NCBI RefSeq assembly: GCF_035621495.1
Contig: NZ_CP141821.1
Coordinates: 400,760 to 464,759, forward strand
DNA from: Thermococcus sp. SY098
Lineage (GTDB): Archaea > Methanobacteriota_B > Thermococci > Thermococcales > Thermococcaceae
DNA: 64,000 bases
Reading direction: 5' to 3'
The position numbers and the translations under genes are program-made. A model generated the notes under the pieces. That model made no database searches, had not been told where the DNA came from, and saw only the letters and a list, made by a program, of their open reading frames with translations. The first letter of the stretch is position 1. Every line of letters starts with the position of its first letter. Positions 33,345 to 41,650 of the stretch are shown here, one piece after another.

Positions 33345-34721
33345 ATGGATATGGCGATACGCGTTCCGGAAACGTTTGATATGCTCTGCAACCAGTGCTC
33401 GATGAGTTTGGCGGGAGGGTGTACTATAAGGGGAGTCTGCGGCAAAGACCCCGACCTCAACTCGCTCCAGGAGGCCCTGCTCTACGGCATAAAGGGAACC
33501 TCCGCTTACTACTACCACGCCCTTGAGGTCGGCTACGACGACCCGAGGATAGGCCACTTTTTGGCTGAGGCCCTCTACTCGACGCTCACCAACGTCAACT
33601 TTGACAAGAACCGCTTCCTTGAGCTCGTCCTTGAGAACGGAAGGGTCCACCTTGAGGCCATGAAGCTCCTCGATAAAGCCTACGTTGAGACCTTCGGAAG
33701 GCCTGAGCCCGTTGAAGTCCCGACCGGAACTGCGGAAGGACACGGTATACTCGTCACCGGCCACAGCTACAAAGCCCTTTATGAGCTCCTGAGACAGATC
33801 GAGGAGATGGGCCTTGAGGAGGAGCTCAAAGTCTACACCCACGCGGAGATGTTTCCAGCACATGCATACCCCGAGCTGAGGAAGTTCAAAGCCCTCTACG
33901 GTAACTGGGGAGGTTCATGGCTCTACCAGAAGAAGGAATTTGCGGAGTTCCCGGGCGTCATTCTGGGAACAAGCAACTGTGTCCAGCAGCCCACGAAGGC
34001 TTACGCCGATAGAATCTTCACCGTTGGAATAGCGGGCCTTGAGGGGGTCCCCCACATAGAGGACTACAACTTCGAGCCGCTCATAAAGCGTGCCCTTGAG
34101 ACGCCGAAGATGCAGGCTTACGACGGCGGAAAGCTCCTCACCGGCTTCCACCACACCAACGTTTTGGCAATGAGGGACAAGCTGATAGAGCTAATCCAGG
34201 AGGGCAAGATAAGGCACATCTTCGTCGTGGGCGGCTGTGATACACCGCACAAGGGCATGGGCTACTACGAGAGGCTCACCGAGCTGATTCCAAAGGATGC
34301 GCTGATACTCTCCGCTGCATGCGGCAAGTTCCGCTACAACGCGAGGGACTACGGCACCATTGAGGGCATTCCAAGGTTCCTCGACTTCGGTCAGTGTAAC
34401 AACGTGTACTCAATAATCGAGATTGCAATAGCACTCGCGAACGAGCTCGGAACCGACGTGAACTCCCTGCCGGTGAGCATAGTCCTGAGCTGGATGGAGC
34501 AGAAAGCCATAGCGATACTCTACTCGCTCCTCTACCTGGGAATCAAGGGCATCTACATCGGACCAAAGCCGCCGGAGTTCATGACTCCCAACGTGTTTGA
34601 AATCCTCAGGAGGCAGTTTGACCTCAGATTAATAAGCGATCCAGAAAGAGATTTAAGAGAGATGCTCAACAAAGGCGTAAAAATAGAAGAAGGCTCCGCC
34701 CTTGCAGAGGAGCTCGACTGA
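33345..34721 (+). CDS. hcp: hybrid cluster protein (hydroxylamine reductase)
   Basis: A 458-residue Hcp (prismane protein). CNQCSMSLAGGCTIRGVCGK binds the first Fe-S cluster. Downstream NCVQQP, GGCDTPHKG, SAACGKFRYN and DFGQCNN provide the hybrid-cluster ligands. Hcp reduces hydroxylamine in vitro and NO in vivo in bacteria. GGAGG precedes the ATG (33345; ATG 33351 is also possible). Base composition is unusual: the line at 33421 is 62% GC, against about 38% for typical neighbouring lines, and it falls back to about 38% after position 34620. This suggests import from a GC-richer relative with the native 3' end kept. Confidence 0.93.
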   Translation: MDMAIRVPETFDMLCNQCSMSLAGGCTIRGVCGKDPDLNSLQEALLYGIKGTSAYYYHALEVGYDDPRIGHFLAEALYSTLTNVNFDKNRFLELVLENGRVHLEAMKLLDKAYVETFGRPEPVEVPTGTAEGHGILVTGHSYKALYELLRQIEEMGLEEELKVYTHAEMFPAHAYPELRKFKALYGNWGGSWLYQKKEFAEFPGVILGTSNCVQQPTKAYADRIFTVGIAGLEGVPHIEDYNFEPLIKRALETPKMQAYDGGKLLTGFHHTNVLAMRDKLIELIQEGKIRHIFVVGGCDTPHKGMGYYERLTELIPKDALILSAACGKFRYNARDYGTIEGIPRFLDFGQCNNVYSIIEIAIALANELGTDVNSLPVSIVLSWMEQKAIAILYSLLYLGIKGIYIGPKPPEFMTPNVFEILRRQFDLRLISDPERDLREMLNKGVKIEEGSALAEELD

Positions 34722-34723
34722 GC

Positions 34724-35209
34724 TCATTCTTTCAATTTTTTAAGCTTTTCTAATAGTTCCCTGAACTTCTCATCCGAAAGATTGCCCAGTTCTTTGGCTT
34801 CTTTTAGTGTTATTGTCCTTGCAAGGGTCCTTCTCAGGGTCTCATCTTTGAGTGGGGTGAAGCCGTACTCGATGAGTACTTCAAGAGCTTCAGGATACCT
34901 CTCTATGAGCATCCCGACGTTTGTGTTCTCGTTTATCTCGATTTCTTTTGCGCACTCCACATCATCAAGTCCTGAAATTTCCTTGGCACTCCCATCGTTC
35001 CATATCCTCAAGATGTAGGCATCTCCAGCTTTTTTCAGCTCGTGTCTATAGCCCGCTTCCTCAAGCTTTGAAATGATACCTTTAAAGGGCTTGTCGCCTA
35101 TTGCCTCGATCCCCTCTCCTTCTTTCAGATCCTTCAATGCCTCAACTATCCTCACAGCGGGTTCCGGAGGGTTTAGCCCCCTCAGGTCCAGCACAGCTTT
35201 AATCTCCAT
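34724..35209 (-). CDS. DUF2249-DUF1858 protein
   Basis: A 161-residue two-domain protein. Residues 1-70 are TusA-like DUF2249 (LDLRGLNPPEPAVRIVEALKDL), without the TusA cysteine. Residues about 90-140 are DUF1858 (NVGMLIERYPEALEVLIEYGF), the domain found at the N-terminus of ScdA/RIC di-iron repair proteins. It probably belongs to nitrosative-stress or Fe-S repair systems, fitting its neighbours hcp and flavodiiron protein. The start at 35209 follows GGTGA. A palindromic operator overlaps its TATA box. Confidence 0.75.
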   Translation of the reverse strand: MEIKAVLDLRGLNPPEPAVRIVEALKDLKEGEGIEAIGDKPFKGIISKLEEAGYRHELKKAGDAYILRIWNDGSAKEISGLDDVECAKEIEINENTNVGMLIERYPEALEVLIEYGFTPLKDETLRRTLARTITLKEAKELGNLSDEKFRELLEKLKKLKE

Positions 35210-35229
35210 TCGCTTCACCATAAACTTAT

Positions 35230-35245
35230 AATGACAAGTGTCATA
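35230..35245. promoter_or_regulatory. operator 4 (DUF2249-DUF1858 promoter)
   Basis: AATGACAAGTGTCATA differs from the palindrome only at the first base. It overlaps the minus-strand TATA element (TTTATAT, about 35242-35248) of the DUF2249-DUF1858 gene. Confidence 0.7.
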
Positions 35246-35292
35246 TAAACTTTGCTGGACATGAATGGGTAGAAAGGTTTAAAAGTATTGAA

Positions 35293-35308
35293 TATGACAT
35301 ACGTCATG
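35293..35308. promoter_or_regulatory. operator 5 (flavodiiron promoter)
   Basis: TATGACATACGTCATG keeps a perfect left arm and five of seven bases in the right. It lies between the TATA box (GTTTAAAAG, about 35277-35285) and the predicted start of the flavodiiron operon. Confidence 0.65.
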
Positions 35309-35321
35309 AAGGTGTGTAATT

Positions 35322-36503
35322 ATGAAAGCTGTAAAAATTGTTGAAGATGTTTACTGGGTTGGAGTTAAAGACTGGAACAGGAGGATTTTTGATTCTCTAA
35401 TTCCCCTTCCAGAAGGAACTTCCTATAATGCCTATCTGGTTGTCGGGAGAGAAAAAACCGCCCTCATAGATACCGTAAATCCTGGTTTTGAGAGGGAGCT
35501 TGAAGAAAAAATAAACGAAATCGTAGATGTGGCCGATATTGATTACATAGTGATGAATCACGCCGAGCCCGACCATTCGGGTGCAATTCCATACCTGCTG
35601 GAGAGGAACGAAAAGGTCATCCTCATTGCAACCGAAAAAGGCGCGGACATGGCTAAAGCATACTATGATGTCCCCGATGAGAGGATTATGGTGGTAAAGG
35701 ATGACGACACCGTTCCCCTTGGTGGAAAGACCCTCAGGTTCATAGAGGCACCTTGGCTCCACTGGCCGGAGACAATGTTTACATATCTGGTGGAAGATAA
35801 GATACTCTTTTCATGCGACTTCTTTGGAGCCCACCTTGCTGGGGGCTTTTACGACGATGACGTGCCCGACCTTCTAACGCACGCCCAGAGGTACTTCGGG
35901 GAGATAATGATGCCCTTCTCGGCCATGGCGAAGAAAGCACTCAAAAAGATCGAGGGGCTTGAGATTGATATAATCGCTCCGAGCCACGGCCCGATATACA
36001 GGAATCCTGCGAGAATAATCGAGGTGTATAAAAAGTGGAGCAGTGGAGAGACTAAGGAAAAGGTTATCATAGCTTATGTCAGCATGTGGGGGGCAAACGA
36101 GATAATGGTAAGGGAGCTCGCGGCTCTTCTGACCGCTGAGGGAATAGATGTTAAGGTCCACAACCTCGTGAACGCGGACATAGGGGAAATCGCCAAAGAC
36201 CTTGTGGACTCAAGGATCATAGTTTTAGCAGCTCCTACAGTCCTTGGGGGTGCACACCCCCTTGCTATCTATGCCGCATACCTCGTAAAGGCACTCAGAC
36301 CGCCCGCAAAATATGTGGTGATAATAGGCTCCTATGGGTGGCACGGGCGAAGTAAAGATTCCCTCCTTGAAGTGCTGAAAGGCTCGAATATAGAGCTCCT
36401 CGGGAGCCTCGAGGTTCATGCGAGGCCGAAGAAGGAAGATTATGAAAAGCTCCGCAGGCTTGCGCTTCTTATTCAAGAAAAGGTTAGAGGTGATGCTGAA
36501 TGA
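35322..36503 (+). CDS. flavodiiron protein (NO/O2 reductase)
   Basis: A 393-residue class A flavodiiron protein. The beta-lactamase-like domain holds HAEPDH (about residue 81, di-iron ligands), with further ligands at LHWPETMF, CDFFGAH and SHGPIYR. The C-terminal flavodoxin domain (VIIAYVSMWGANEIM ... GSYGWHGRSKD) binds FMN. These enzymes reduce O2 to water or NO to N2O. Its stop overlaps the next start (ATGA). It is first in the operon flavodiiron, DUF438, cupin, M24-like. Confidence 0.93.
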   Translation: MKAVKIVEDVYWVGVKDWNRRIFDSLIPLPEGTSYNAYLVVGREKTALIDTVNPGFERELEEKINEIVDVADIDYIVMNHAEPDHSGAIPYLLERNEKVILIATEKGADMAKAYYDVPDERIMVVKDDDTVPLGGKTLRFIEAPWLHWPETMFTYLVEDKILFSCDFFGAHLAGGFYDDDVPDLLTHAQRYFGEIMMPFSAMAKKALKKIEGLEIDIIAPSHGPIYRNPARIIEVYKKWSSGETKEKVIIAYVSMWGANEIMVRELAALLTAEGIDVKVHNLVNADIGEIAKDLVDSRIIVLAAPTVLGGAHPLAIYAAYLVKALRPPAKYVVIIGSYGWHGRSKDSLLEVLKGSNIELLGSLEVHARPKKEDYEKLRRLALLIQEKVRGDAE

Positions 36504-37837
36504 CCGAACTCCTAAAAAACCGCGAATATAAGAAAGAAAAAATGAAAGAACTTTTGAAGAAAATCCACAGCGGTGAAGATGTTGAAAAGCTCAAGGAGGA
36601 GTTTAAGGAACTCTTAAGGAGCATCTCCCCGCTGGAAATACCCCTTATTGAGCAGGAGCTCGTTAAAGAGGGTATCTCTGCGAGGGACATAGCTAAGATG
36701 TGCGACATCCATGTTGAGCTCTTCAGAGAAGCAGTCGCTGGTGCTGAAAAGGAAGAAATAAAGGATATTCCCCCTGGACATCCTCTCCATACGCTCTATG
36801 AGGAGAACAGGGAGATAATGAAAGATGCGGAAATGCTGAACCTCTATGCATCCACTCTCGCAAACACGAAGGATGAGAAGATGAGACAGGAAATTCTCGG
36901 TGTTCTCAAAGGAATAGCCAACCAGCTCAGAGCTGTTGGTTTTACCCACTACAACAGGGAAGAGATGCTCATCTTTCCATACCTTGAGAGGAGAGGAATT
37001 ACAGCAGTTCCAACGGTTCTATGGACAAAACATGATGAGATAAGAGCGATGATAAAGCAGCTAATTGAAATATTAAACAGAGAAAACAAAATGGAGTGGG
37101 AGCAATTTGTAAGTAAAGTGAAAGAAAAAGCCTCAGAACTTTCAAGAGCGTTAGTTGACATAGTGTTCAGGGAAAACAACATACTATATCCAACATTGAA
37201 AGCCCTGCTCTCCGAGGGGGAGTGGGTTGCCATTAAGCAGCAGGAAGAGACAATGGGGTATTACAAAGTTAAGCCCGGAGATGAGTGGAAGCCAAGAGCA
37301 AAGCCTCTTCATCCTTATGAGATTGACCCAACCTTAACAGCTGAACAGATTTTGAGCTTACCAAAGGAAGTCCAGATGGCACTGAGGGGACAGAAGCTTG
37401 AAGGAGACAGAACTAAAGTAAAGAGGGAAGGTGACTTAGAGTTAGACACTGGATATCTCTCACCAAAAGAAATAAACGCGATTTTCAAGCATCTTCCAGT
37501 TGATATAACTTTCATAGACAAAGATGATAGGGTGAGGTTTTTCTCAGGCGGGGACAGAATATTCACAAGAACGCCCTCAGTTATCGGAAGACCTGTACAG
37601 CTCTGCCATCCACCGAAAAGTGTCCATATAGTTAACAAGATTCTCAAGGCTTTTAAGGAGGGCAAAAAAGACGTCGCAGAGTTCTGGATTCAGATGGGGG
37701 GAAGATTTATACATATCCGCTATTTTGCGGTCAGAAATGAAAATGGAGAATACTTGGGAACACTTGAAGTTGTTCAGGATGTGACTGAAATCAGAAAACT
37801 TGAAGGAGAGAAAAGGCTTTTAGACTGGAGGGACTAA
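36500..37837 (+). CDS. DUF438-hemerythrin-PAS protein
   Basis: A 445-residue three-part protein. DUF438 is at about 1-85 (KEKMKELLKKIHSGEDVEKLKEEF). A hemerythrin-like helical bundle lies at about 90-250, with candidate di-iron ligands in HPLHTLYEEN, HYNREEMLIFPYLE and TKHDEIRAM. A PAS domain lies at about 325-440 (HLPVDITFIDKDDRVRFFSGGDRIFTR). It likely senses or handles O2/NO at the di-iron or PAS site; no output domain follows, so it is not a typical sensor kinase. It overlaps the flavodiiron gene by 4 nt. Confidence 0.85.
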   Translation: MTELLKNREYKKEKMKELLKKIHSGEDVEKLKEEFKELLRSISPLEIPLIEQELVKEGISARDIAKMCDIHVELFREAVAGAEKEEIKDIPPGHPLHTLYEENREIMKDAEMLNLYASTLANTKDEKMRQEILGVLKGIANQLRAVGFTHYNREEMLIFPYLERRGITAVPTVLWTKHDEIRAMIKQLIEILNRENKMEWEQFVSKVKEKASELSRALVDIVFRENNILYPTLKALLSEGEWVAIKQQEETMGYYKVKPGDEWKPRAKPLHPYEIDPTLTAEQILSLPKEVQMALRGQKLEGDRTKVKREGDLELDTGYLSPKEINAIFKHLPVDITFIDKDDRVRFFSGGDRIFTRTPSVIGRPVQLCHPPKSVHIVNKILKAFKEGKKDVAEFWIQMGGRFIHIRYFAVRNENGEYLGTLEVVQDVTEIRKLEGEKRLLDWRD

Positions 37838-37839
37838 AT

Positions 37840-38151
37840 GTGATTGTTGTAAAAGCGGAAGAGGCTGAGCGAATTGACAACCCTCATGGGGTTGATGTTA
37901 AAAAGCTGATTGGTATGGAAAATGTCCAGATACTTCACATAACGCTGAAGCCAGGGGAAGGACTTAAAAAGCACGCTATCCCTGTGGATGCCTTCCTGTA
38001 CGTCATAAAGGGCAAAGGGGTGGTTGAAGTAGGGGAGGAGAAAGAGGAGATTAGAAAGGCAACCCTCGTTTACCTTCCAAAGGAGATCTCCCACAGCGTT
38101 GAGAACACGGGAAGTCTGGAGATGAAGTTTCTTGTTATTAAGGTGGGATAA
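37840..38151 (+). CDS. small cupin protein
   Basis: A 103-residue single-domain cupin. The two motifs are GEGLKKHAIPVDAFLYVIKGKG and YLPKEISHSVENTG, with a His in each as metal ligands. It begins at GTG 37840 after GGAGGG, 2 nt past the DUF438 stop. It could bind a metal or small ligand in the same redox-stress operon; the function is unknown. Confidence 0.8.
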   Translation: MIVVKAEEAERIDNPHGVDVKKLIGMENVQILHITLKPGEGLKKHAIPVDAFLYVIKGKGVVEVGEEKEEIRKATLVYLPKEISHSVENTGSLEMKFLVIKVG

Positions 38152-39249
38152 ATGAGAGAAAAAGCAGAGATATTTAAAAGAAGGGTTGAGAAGTTTCAAA
38201 GGCTCTTAAAGGAAAATGAGATAGATGGAGCTGTTATAAGGACACTCTCCACCTTTATTTACTTCACAGGCACCAAATGGCTCCGTCCGAGCCTCCTCAT
38301 TCCGGCCGAAGGAGAGCCGGTGGTTATTGTTGCCAAAGGTGAGAAGGAGCTCTTCATGCAGAAGAGCTGGATTGCAAACGTTGAGGAGTTCCAAAAGACG
38401 GAAGATCTGATGGCAATGGTGACGATGTGGATTGCAAAGAACGGCTACAGCACCATCGGCATGGAGTTCTCCATTGAGAGGGATGCCTACATTCTGTTCT
38501 ATGAGCTTTTCAAAAAGCTTAACCCGGGAGTGCAGATCGAAGACATCAGGGATCTTTCAATGCAGCTGAGGATGATAAAGGACGATTGGGAGCTTGATAA
38601 CATAAGGAAAGCGGGAAAGATTGCGGTTAAAGGAATGAAAGTGGCGATAGAGGAGATAAAGCCCGGGAAGAGCGAGCTTGAGATAGCTGCTGAGATTTAC
38701 CGTGAGCTGATGCTCAACGGGAGCGAAGACCCGAAGGTCTATGTCTCCGCAACGCCGAGAGCACATGCCGAGCCTTTCAGAGACGTTAAAGTTGAGAGAG
38801 GCAGGTTTGTAACCGTGGTAATCGGTGCCGACTACAACCATTATTATGCAAACATGACGAGGAGCTTTTTCATCGGAGAGCCAGATGAGAGAGCGAAGAA
38901 TGTTATTGAAGCGATGGAGGAAGTTCATAAAATCGCTTTGGAAAAGACCCTGCCGGGAGTCACTTTTGCCCACGTGGAAAGAGACATAGCCGCGGTTTAC
39001 AAGGAAAAGGGACTCCAGGATTACTACATAACCGGATACACTCACGGGGTGGGGCTGTTGATTGAGGAAGATCCGATAACCACGATAGTGGTTCCGCACA
39101 GGGCAATGAAAGCCCGGGAAGGAATGGCACTGGCGATGGTGCACGCACCGCTCATGGTTCCGGAAGGTGCAGTAAAGAAGGAGGACACAGTGATACTCGG
39201 CAAAAAGGTTGAAAACGTTACTCCTTTTGATGCTCCCGTGTTTCTTTAG
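38152..39249 (+). CDS. M24-fold (creatinase-like) protein without metal ligands
   Basis: A 365-residue protein with an N-terminal creatinase domain and a C-terminal pita-bread fold like Xaa-Pro dipeptidase. Comparison with M24 peptidases shows loss of metal sites. The first Asp is Val (VVIGADYNHYYAN), and the second Asp in SDxTR is Asn (ANMTRS). The Glu of the TIEPG motif is missing (MVHAPL). The catalytic-region His (YTHGVG) and the last Glu (KEDTV) remain. It is therefore likely a non-peptidase like creatinase, or inactive. The ATG follows the cupin stop with no gap; it is last in the operon. Confidence 0.8.
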   Translation: MREKAEIFKRRVEKFQRLLKENEIDGAVIRTLSTFIYFTGTKWLRPSLLIPAEGEPVVIVAKGEKELFMQKSWIANVEEFQKTEDLMAMVTMWIAKNGYSTIGMEFSIERDAYILFYELFKKLNPGVQIEDIRDLSMQLRMIKDDWELDNIRKAGKIAVKGMKVAIEEIKPGKSELEIAAEIYRELMLNGSEDPKVYVSATPRAHAEPFRDVKVERGRFVTVVIGADYNHYYANMTRSFFIGEPDERAKNVIEAMEEVHKIALEKTLPGVTFAHVERDIAAVYKEKGLQDYYITGYTHGVGLLIEEDPITTIVVPHRAMKAREGMALAMVHAPLMVPEGAVKKEDTVILGKKVENVTPFDAPVFL

Positions 39250-39313
39250 TTTTTATTGTTTAAAAAGCAATTTTCAGGAAGAATGAAATAGATAGATGGG
39301 ATACTTTGAAAGA

Positions 39314-39881
39314 TCAATCCACAAAGATAACATGGAGCACAAGAATAATGTACATGACCAGAGTCCAAGCGATGTGGAACTCCCTCCACCTTCTGAATTT
39401 TTTTAACGCTTCTTTCAGGTAAGGACTGCTGATCTCTCTCCTCAGCTTTTCGACCTTTGCATGAAGATAACGCCCATAGAAACCACTTATGTTTTCAATG
39501 AGCAGTATGAAACCGAGTAAAAGGCCGGTTAAGCCGGCAGGTGTGCTGTAGTCCTGGCACGATATGAAATGGGGTATGGTCATGAGCGAGCCCAAGACCA
39601 CTAAGAGGTGATGTATGTCGAGCAGGGAAAGCGGGGCACGGAGCCTTAAAAAGGGCATTTCCGGACTCATAGCAATGAAAAAACGCCCCTTTTTGTATTC
39701 TATGAAAGGTGTTCTCTTGACCACAGAATAGAGGACTATTCCAGCGGTTATCAAAGCAAATCCCGCTTCCGCCAGTCCCCCAAATTGAGCTTCCTCGTTC
39801 TCATAATCATCGTCTGCAGCGACCAGCGGCAGAATTATGAGCGTAATAAAGAGTACCACTATCATCTTGTTTTTTTTGCAT
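39314..39881 (-). CDS. putative b-type cytochrome membrane protein, frame break at start
   Basis: A protein of about 183 residues with an export signal and four membrane helices. Histidines in helices (DIHHLLVVLGSLMTIPHF and EFHIAWTLVMYIILVLHVIF) suit bis-His haem b binding, as in ferric-reductase/cytochrome b561-like proteins. The readable frame begins at ATG 39865, which has no ribosome site. An ATG at 39881 has a good GGTGA, but a run of eight A (39877-39870, minus strand) puts it out of frame; seven A would give a normal Lys-containing signal peptide. This may be a sequencing error or slippage switch. Confidence 0.6.
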
Positions 39882-39932
39882 GATCCTCACCAGGTTGTTA
39901 CCTTGAGGCACATCAATAAATTTGAAAAGAAA

Positions 39933-40748
39933 CTAAAAAGACCCGCTTCCGATTCCACAGATTTTTGCAAATGGGCAGTTCTCACAGTTCTCAGTGTACG
40001 GCTTAAGGTAGGGCTCTCCCTTTATCTGCTTCGTGATTTCCCTGGCTTTCTTCATGTCCTCATCGTCACCTTCCAAAACCAAAGTTACGCTCCCTTCTGC
40101 TCCTCCCGCTCCTCCAGCAGCTATCGGAATTGCATCAACGTTAGCTAAGATGTCATATGCCTCAACCTCAGTTATTGGAACTGCATGGGGAATTGGCACC
40201 AGTGCAGAGTAAAGCCCAGTTCCCCAGTCAAATGATTTTATTCCGGTTATCTTCGCACTGTATTCAACGGGAGTTGGAACAAATTTCTCAAGGCTTATTG
40301 GGGTAATCGTTAAGACGCCTTTTGTTATTGTCCATCCAAATGTCCTACCTATTGTTCCTCCATCTGGAGCTGCTGCGAAAACTGCAACGTTCCAGTTCGG
40401 ATCAATTGCGTTTGCCCCTTTAATGAAAACATCCTCTGGACCCATCTCTTTCAACGCCTCCACTGGATCACCTTCAAACGGTTTCCCTTTGTAGAGGACA
40501 AGGTGCTTGGGCCATGTCTCCTTTGGAGTCACACATGTTCTCCCTTTGCTTATAACCCCAACAGTCCACTTCTCCTTCTCGATTTTCTTTCCCAAAATCT
40601 CTTCCGCAATGTAAGCAGCAGTTGTTCCTGTTGCAATGTAAACAAAGCCGTGTTTCAAGGCATGCTGAACTTCATCCAGGGCTACGACCGCTTTGGCAAT
40701 TAAGCGCTTGCTCTCAGGTGAGGTTAGCGTAACCAGAGCTCTTTGCAT
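39933..40748 (-). CDS. conserved-looking protein with C-terminal Cys cluster, unknown
   Basis: A 271-residue soluble protein of no family I recognise. It looks like a Rossmann or amidohydrolase-type enzyme from patterns such as HGFVYIATGTTAAYIAEEILG, GPEDVFIKGANAIDPNWNVAVFAA, and the Gly/Ala-rich IPIAAGGAGGAEGSVTLVLEG. The C-terminus ENCENCPFAKICGIG gives C-x2-C-x2-C...-C spacing suited to an Fe-S cluster. The start at 40748 has GGTGA five bases upstream. No neighbour suggests a pathway. Confidence 0.6.
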   Translation of the reverse strand: MQRALVTLTSPESKRLIAKAVVALDEVQHALKHGFVYIATGTTAAYIAEEILGKKIEKEKWTVGVISKGRTCVTPKETWPKHLVLYKGKPFEGDPVEALKEMGPEDVFIKGANAIDPNWNVAVFAAAPDGGTIGRTFGWTITKGVLTITPISLEKFVPTPVEYSAKITGIKSFDWGTGLYSALVPIPHAVPITEVEAYDILANVDAIPIAAGGAGGAEGSVTLVLEGDDEDMKKAREITKQIKGEPYLKPYTENCENCPFAKICGIGSGSF

Positions 40749-40848
40749 GTACATCACCATGTTAAAATTAGTGGCGGATTTTATTAATATTGTGAAAATG
40801 GAAAAGGAACAGCCAAAAGTCTGGCTTGCCTCGCAGGAATAAATGCGT

Positions 40849-41490
40849 CTACATTTTTATTTCCACACCATCAATTTCGTTGTTTATGGACTTTGCAACT
40901 GTAAATTTGTAACTCCTTCCGTCTTTCGTTATTCTAACAACGGTCGTTGCAATCTCCTCTAACAACGGCAAAACCCTTGGAGTTACGCCCTCCAGCACGT
41001 CAATGTTTATAAAGTAAAAAGCTATCCTCCGTTCATCTCCAACAAAAGAGAGAATATTATTCAAAATTGTCAGAACTTCCCTCCTAGAGCTAACTAAAAG
41101 AAGCAACTTCTCAACGCCCACAACAGGATTAATTACTCTCGCCCCCCCCCCCAACAGAGGATCAAAGACCCTCCTGTATTCCCGCTCCTGAATTACCGGC
41201 TCCTTTATTGGGAGCCTTTCGATGACTTTTCCAACCTCCAACCTGCCGCCCTCTTTAATGACTTTAACGTCATCTAAAAGCTCATCCCCGCATCCAGATA
41301 GCTTCATCTGCATCTTGTACAGATAAAGAGTGTCCAGAATATCATCTACCAATACGTCATACCCCTTTCCTTTAGCCCACTTTATCAGATGGCACAACCC
41401 CAGAGCAGTGGGGGTTGTTGCAGAATGCTCCAGCAAAACAGTTTCCCCAAACTTGAGACTATCCCAAATCCTTCCAAGCATCCACCTCAT
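40849..41490 (-). CDS. DUF257 protein with G11 tract
   Basis: A 213-residue DUF257 paralogue (FGETVLLEHSATTPT, DVLVDDILDTLYLYKMQM, VKVIKEGGRLEVGKVIERL, GDERRIAFYFIN). It contains 11 consecutive G on the coding strand (41152-41142), translated as Gly-Gly-Gly. The frame stays open and the length matches the paralogues across that point. Such a tract is prone to slippage, so expression could vary. The start at 41490 follows GAGGTG. It stands alone. Confidence 0.75.
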   Translation of the reverse strand: MRWMLGRIWDSLKFGETVLLEHSATTPTALGLCHLIKWAKGKGYDVLVDDILDTLYLYKMQMKLSGCGDELLDDVKVIKEGGRLEVGKVIERLPIKEPVIQEREYRRVFDPLLGGGARVINPVVGVEKLLLLVSSRREVLTILNNILSFVGDERRIAFYFINIDVLEGVTPRVLPLLEEIATTVVRITKDGRSYKFTVAKSINNEIDGVEIKM

Positions 41491-41650
41491 ATACCACACC
41501 TCAACATGATTCAACTCACAATGAATTATAATGGACAGAATATTTATTTTTTGCGCTTTATATCAAAAATTTTAATAGCATTTTATAGAATTTTTAACAA
41601 CAAAATGTTACTTTCAAAAGAGCCCGAAATTAAAGCCATTACAAAAAGCA

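Noticed and set aside
33342-33863. Long antisense frame inside hcp
   Set aside because: Produced by the GC-rich codon pattern of hcp; no start signals or recognisable domains.
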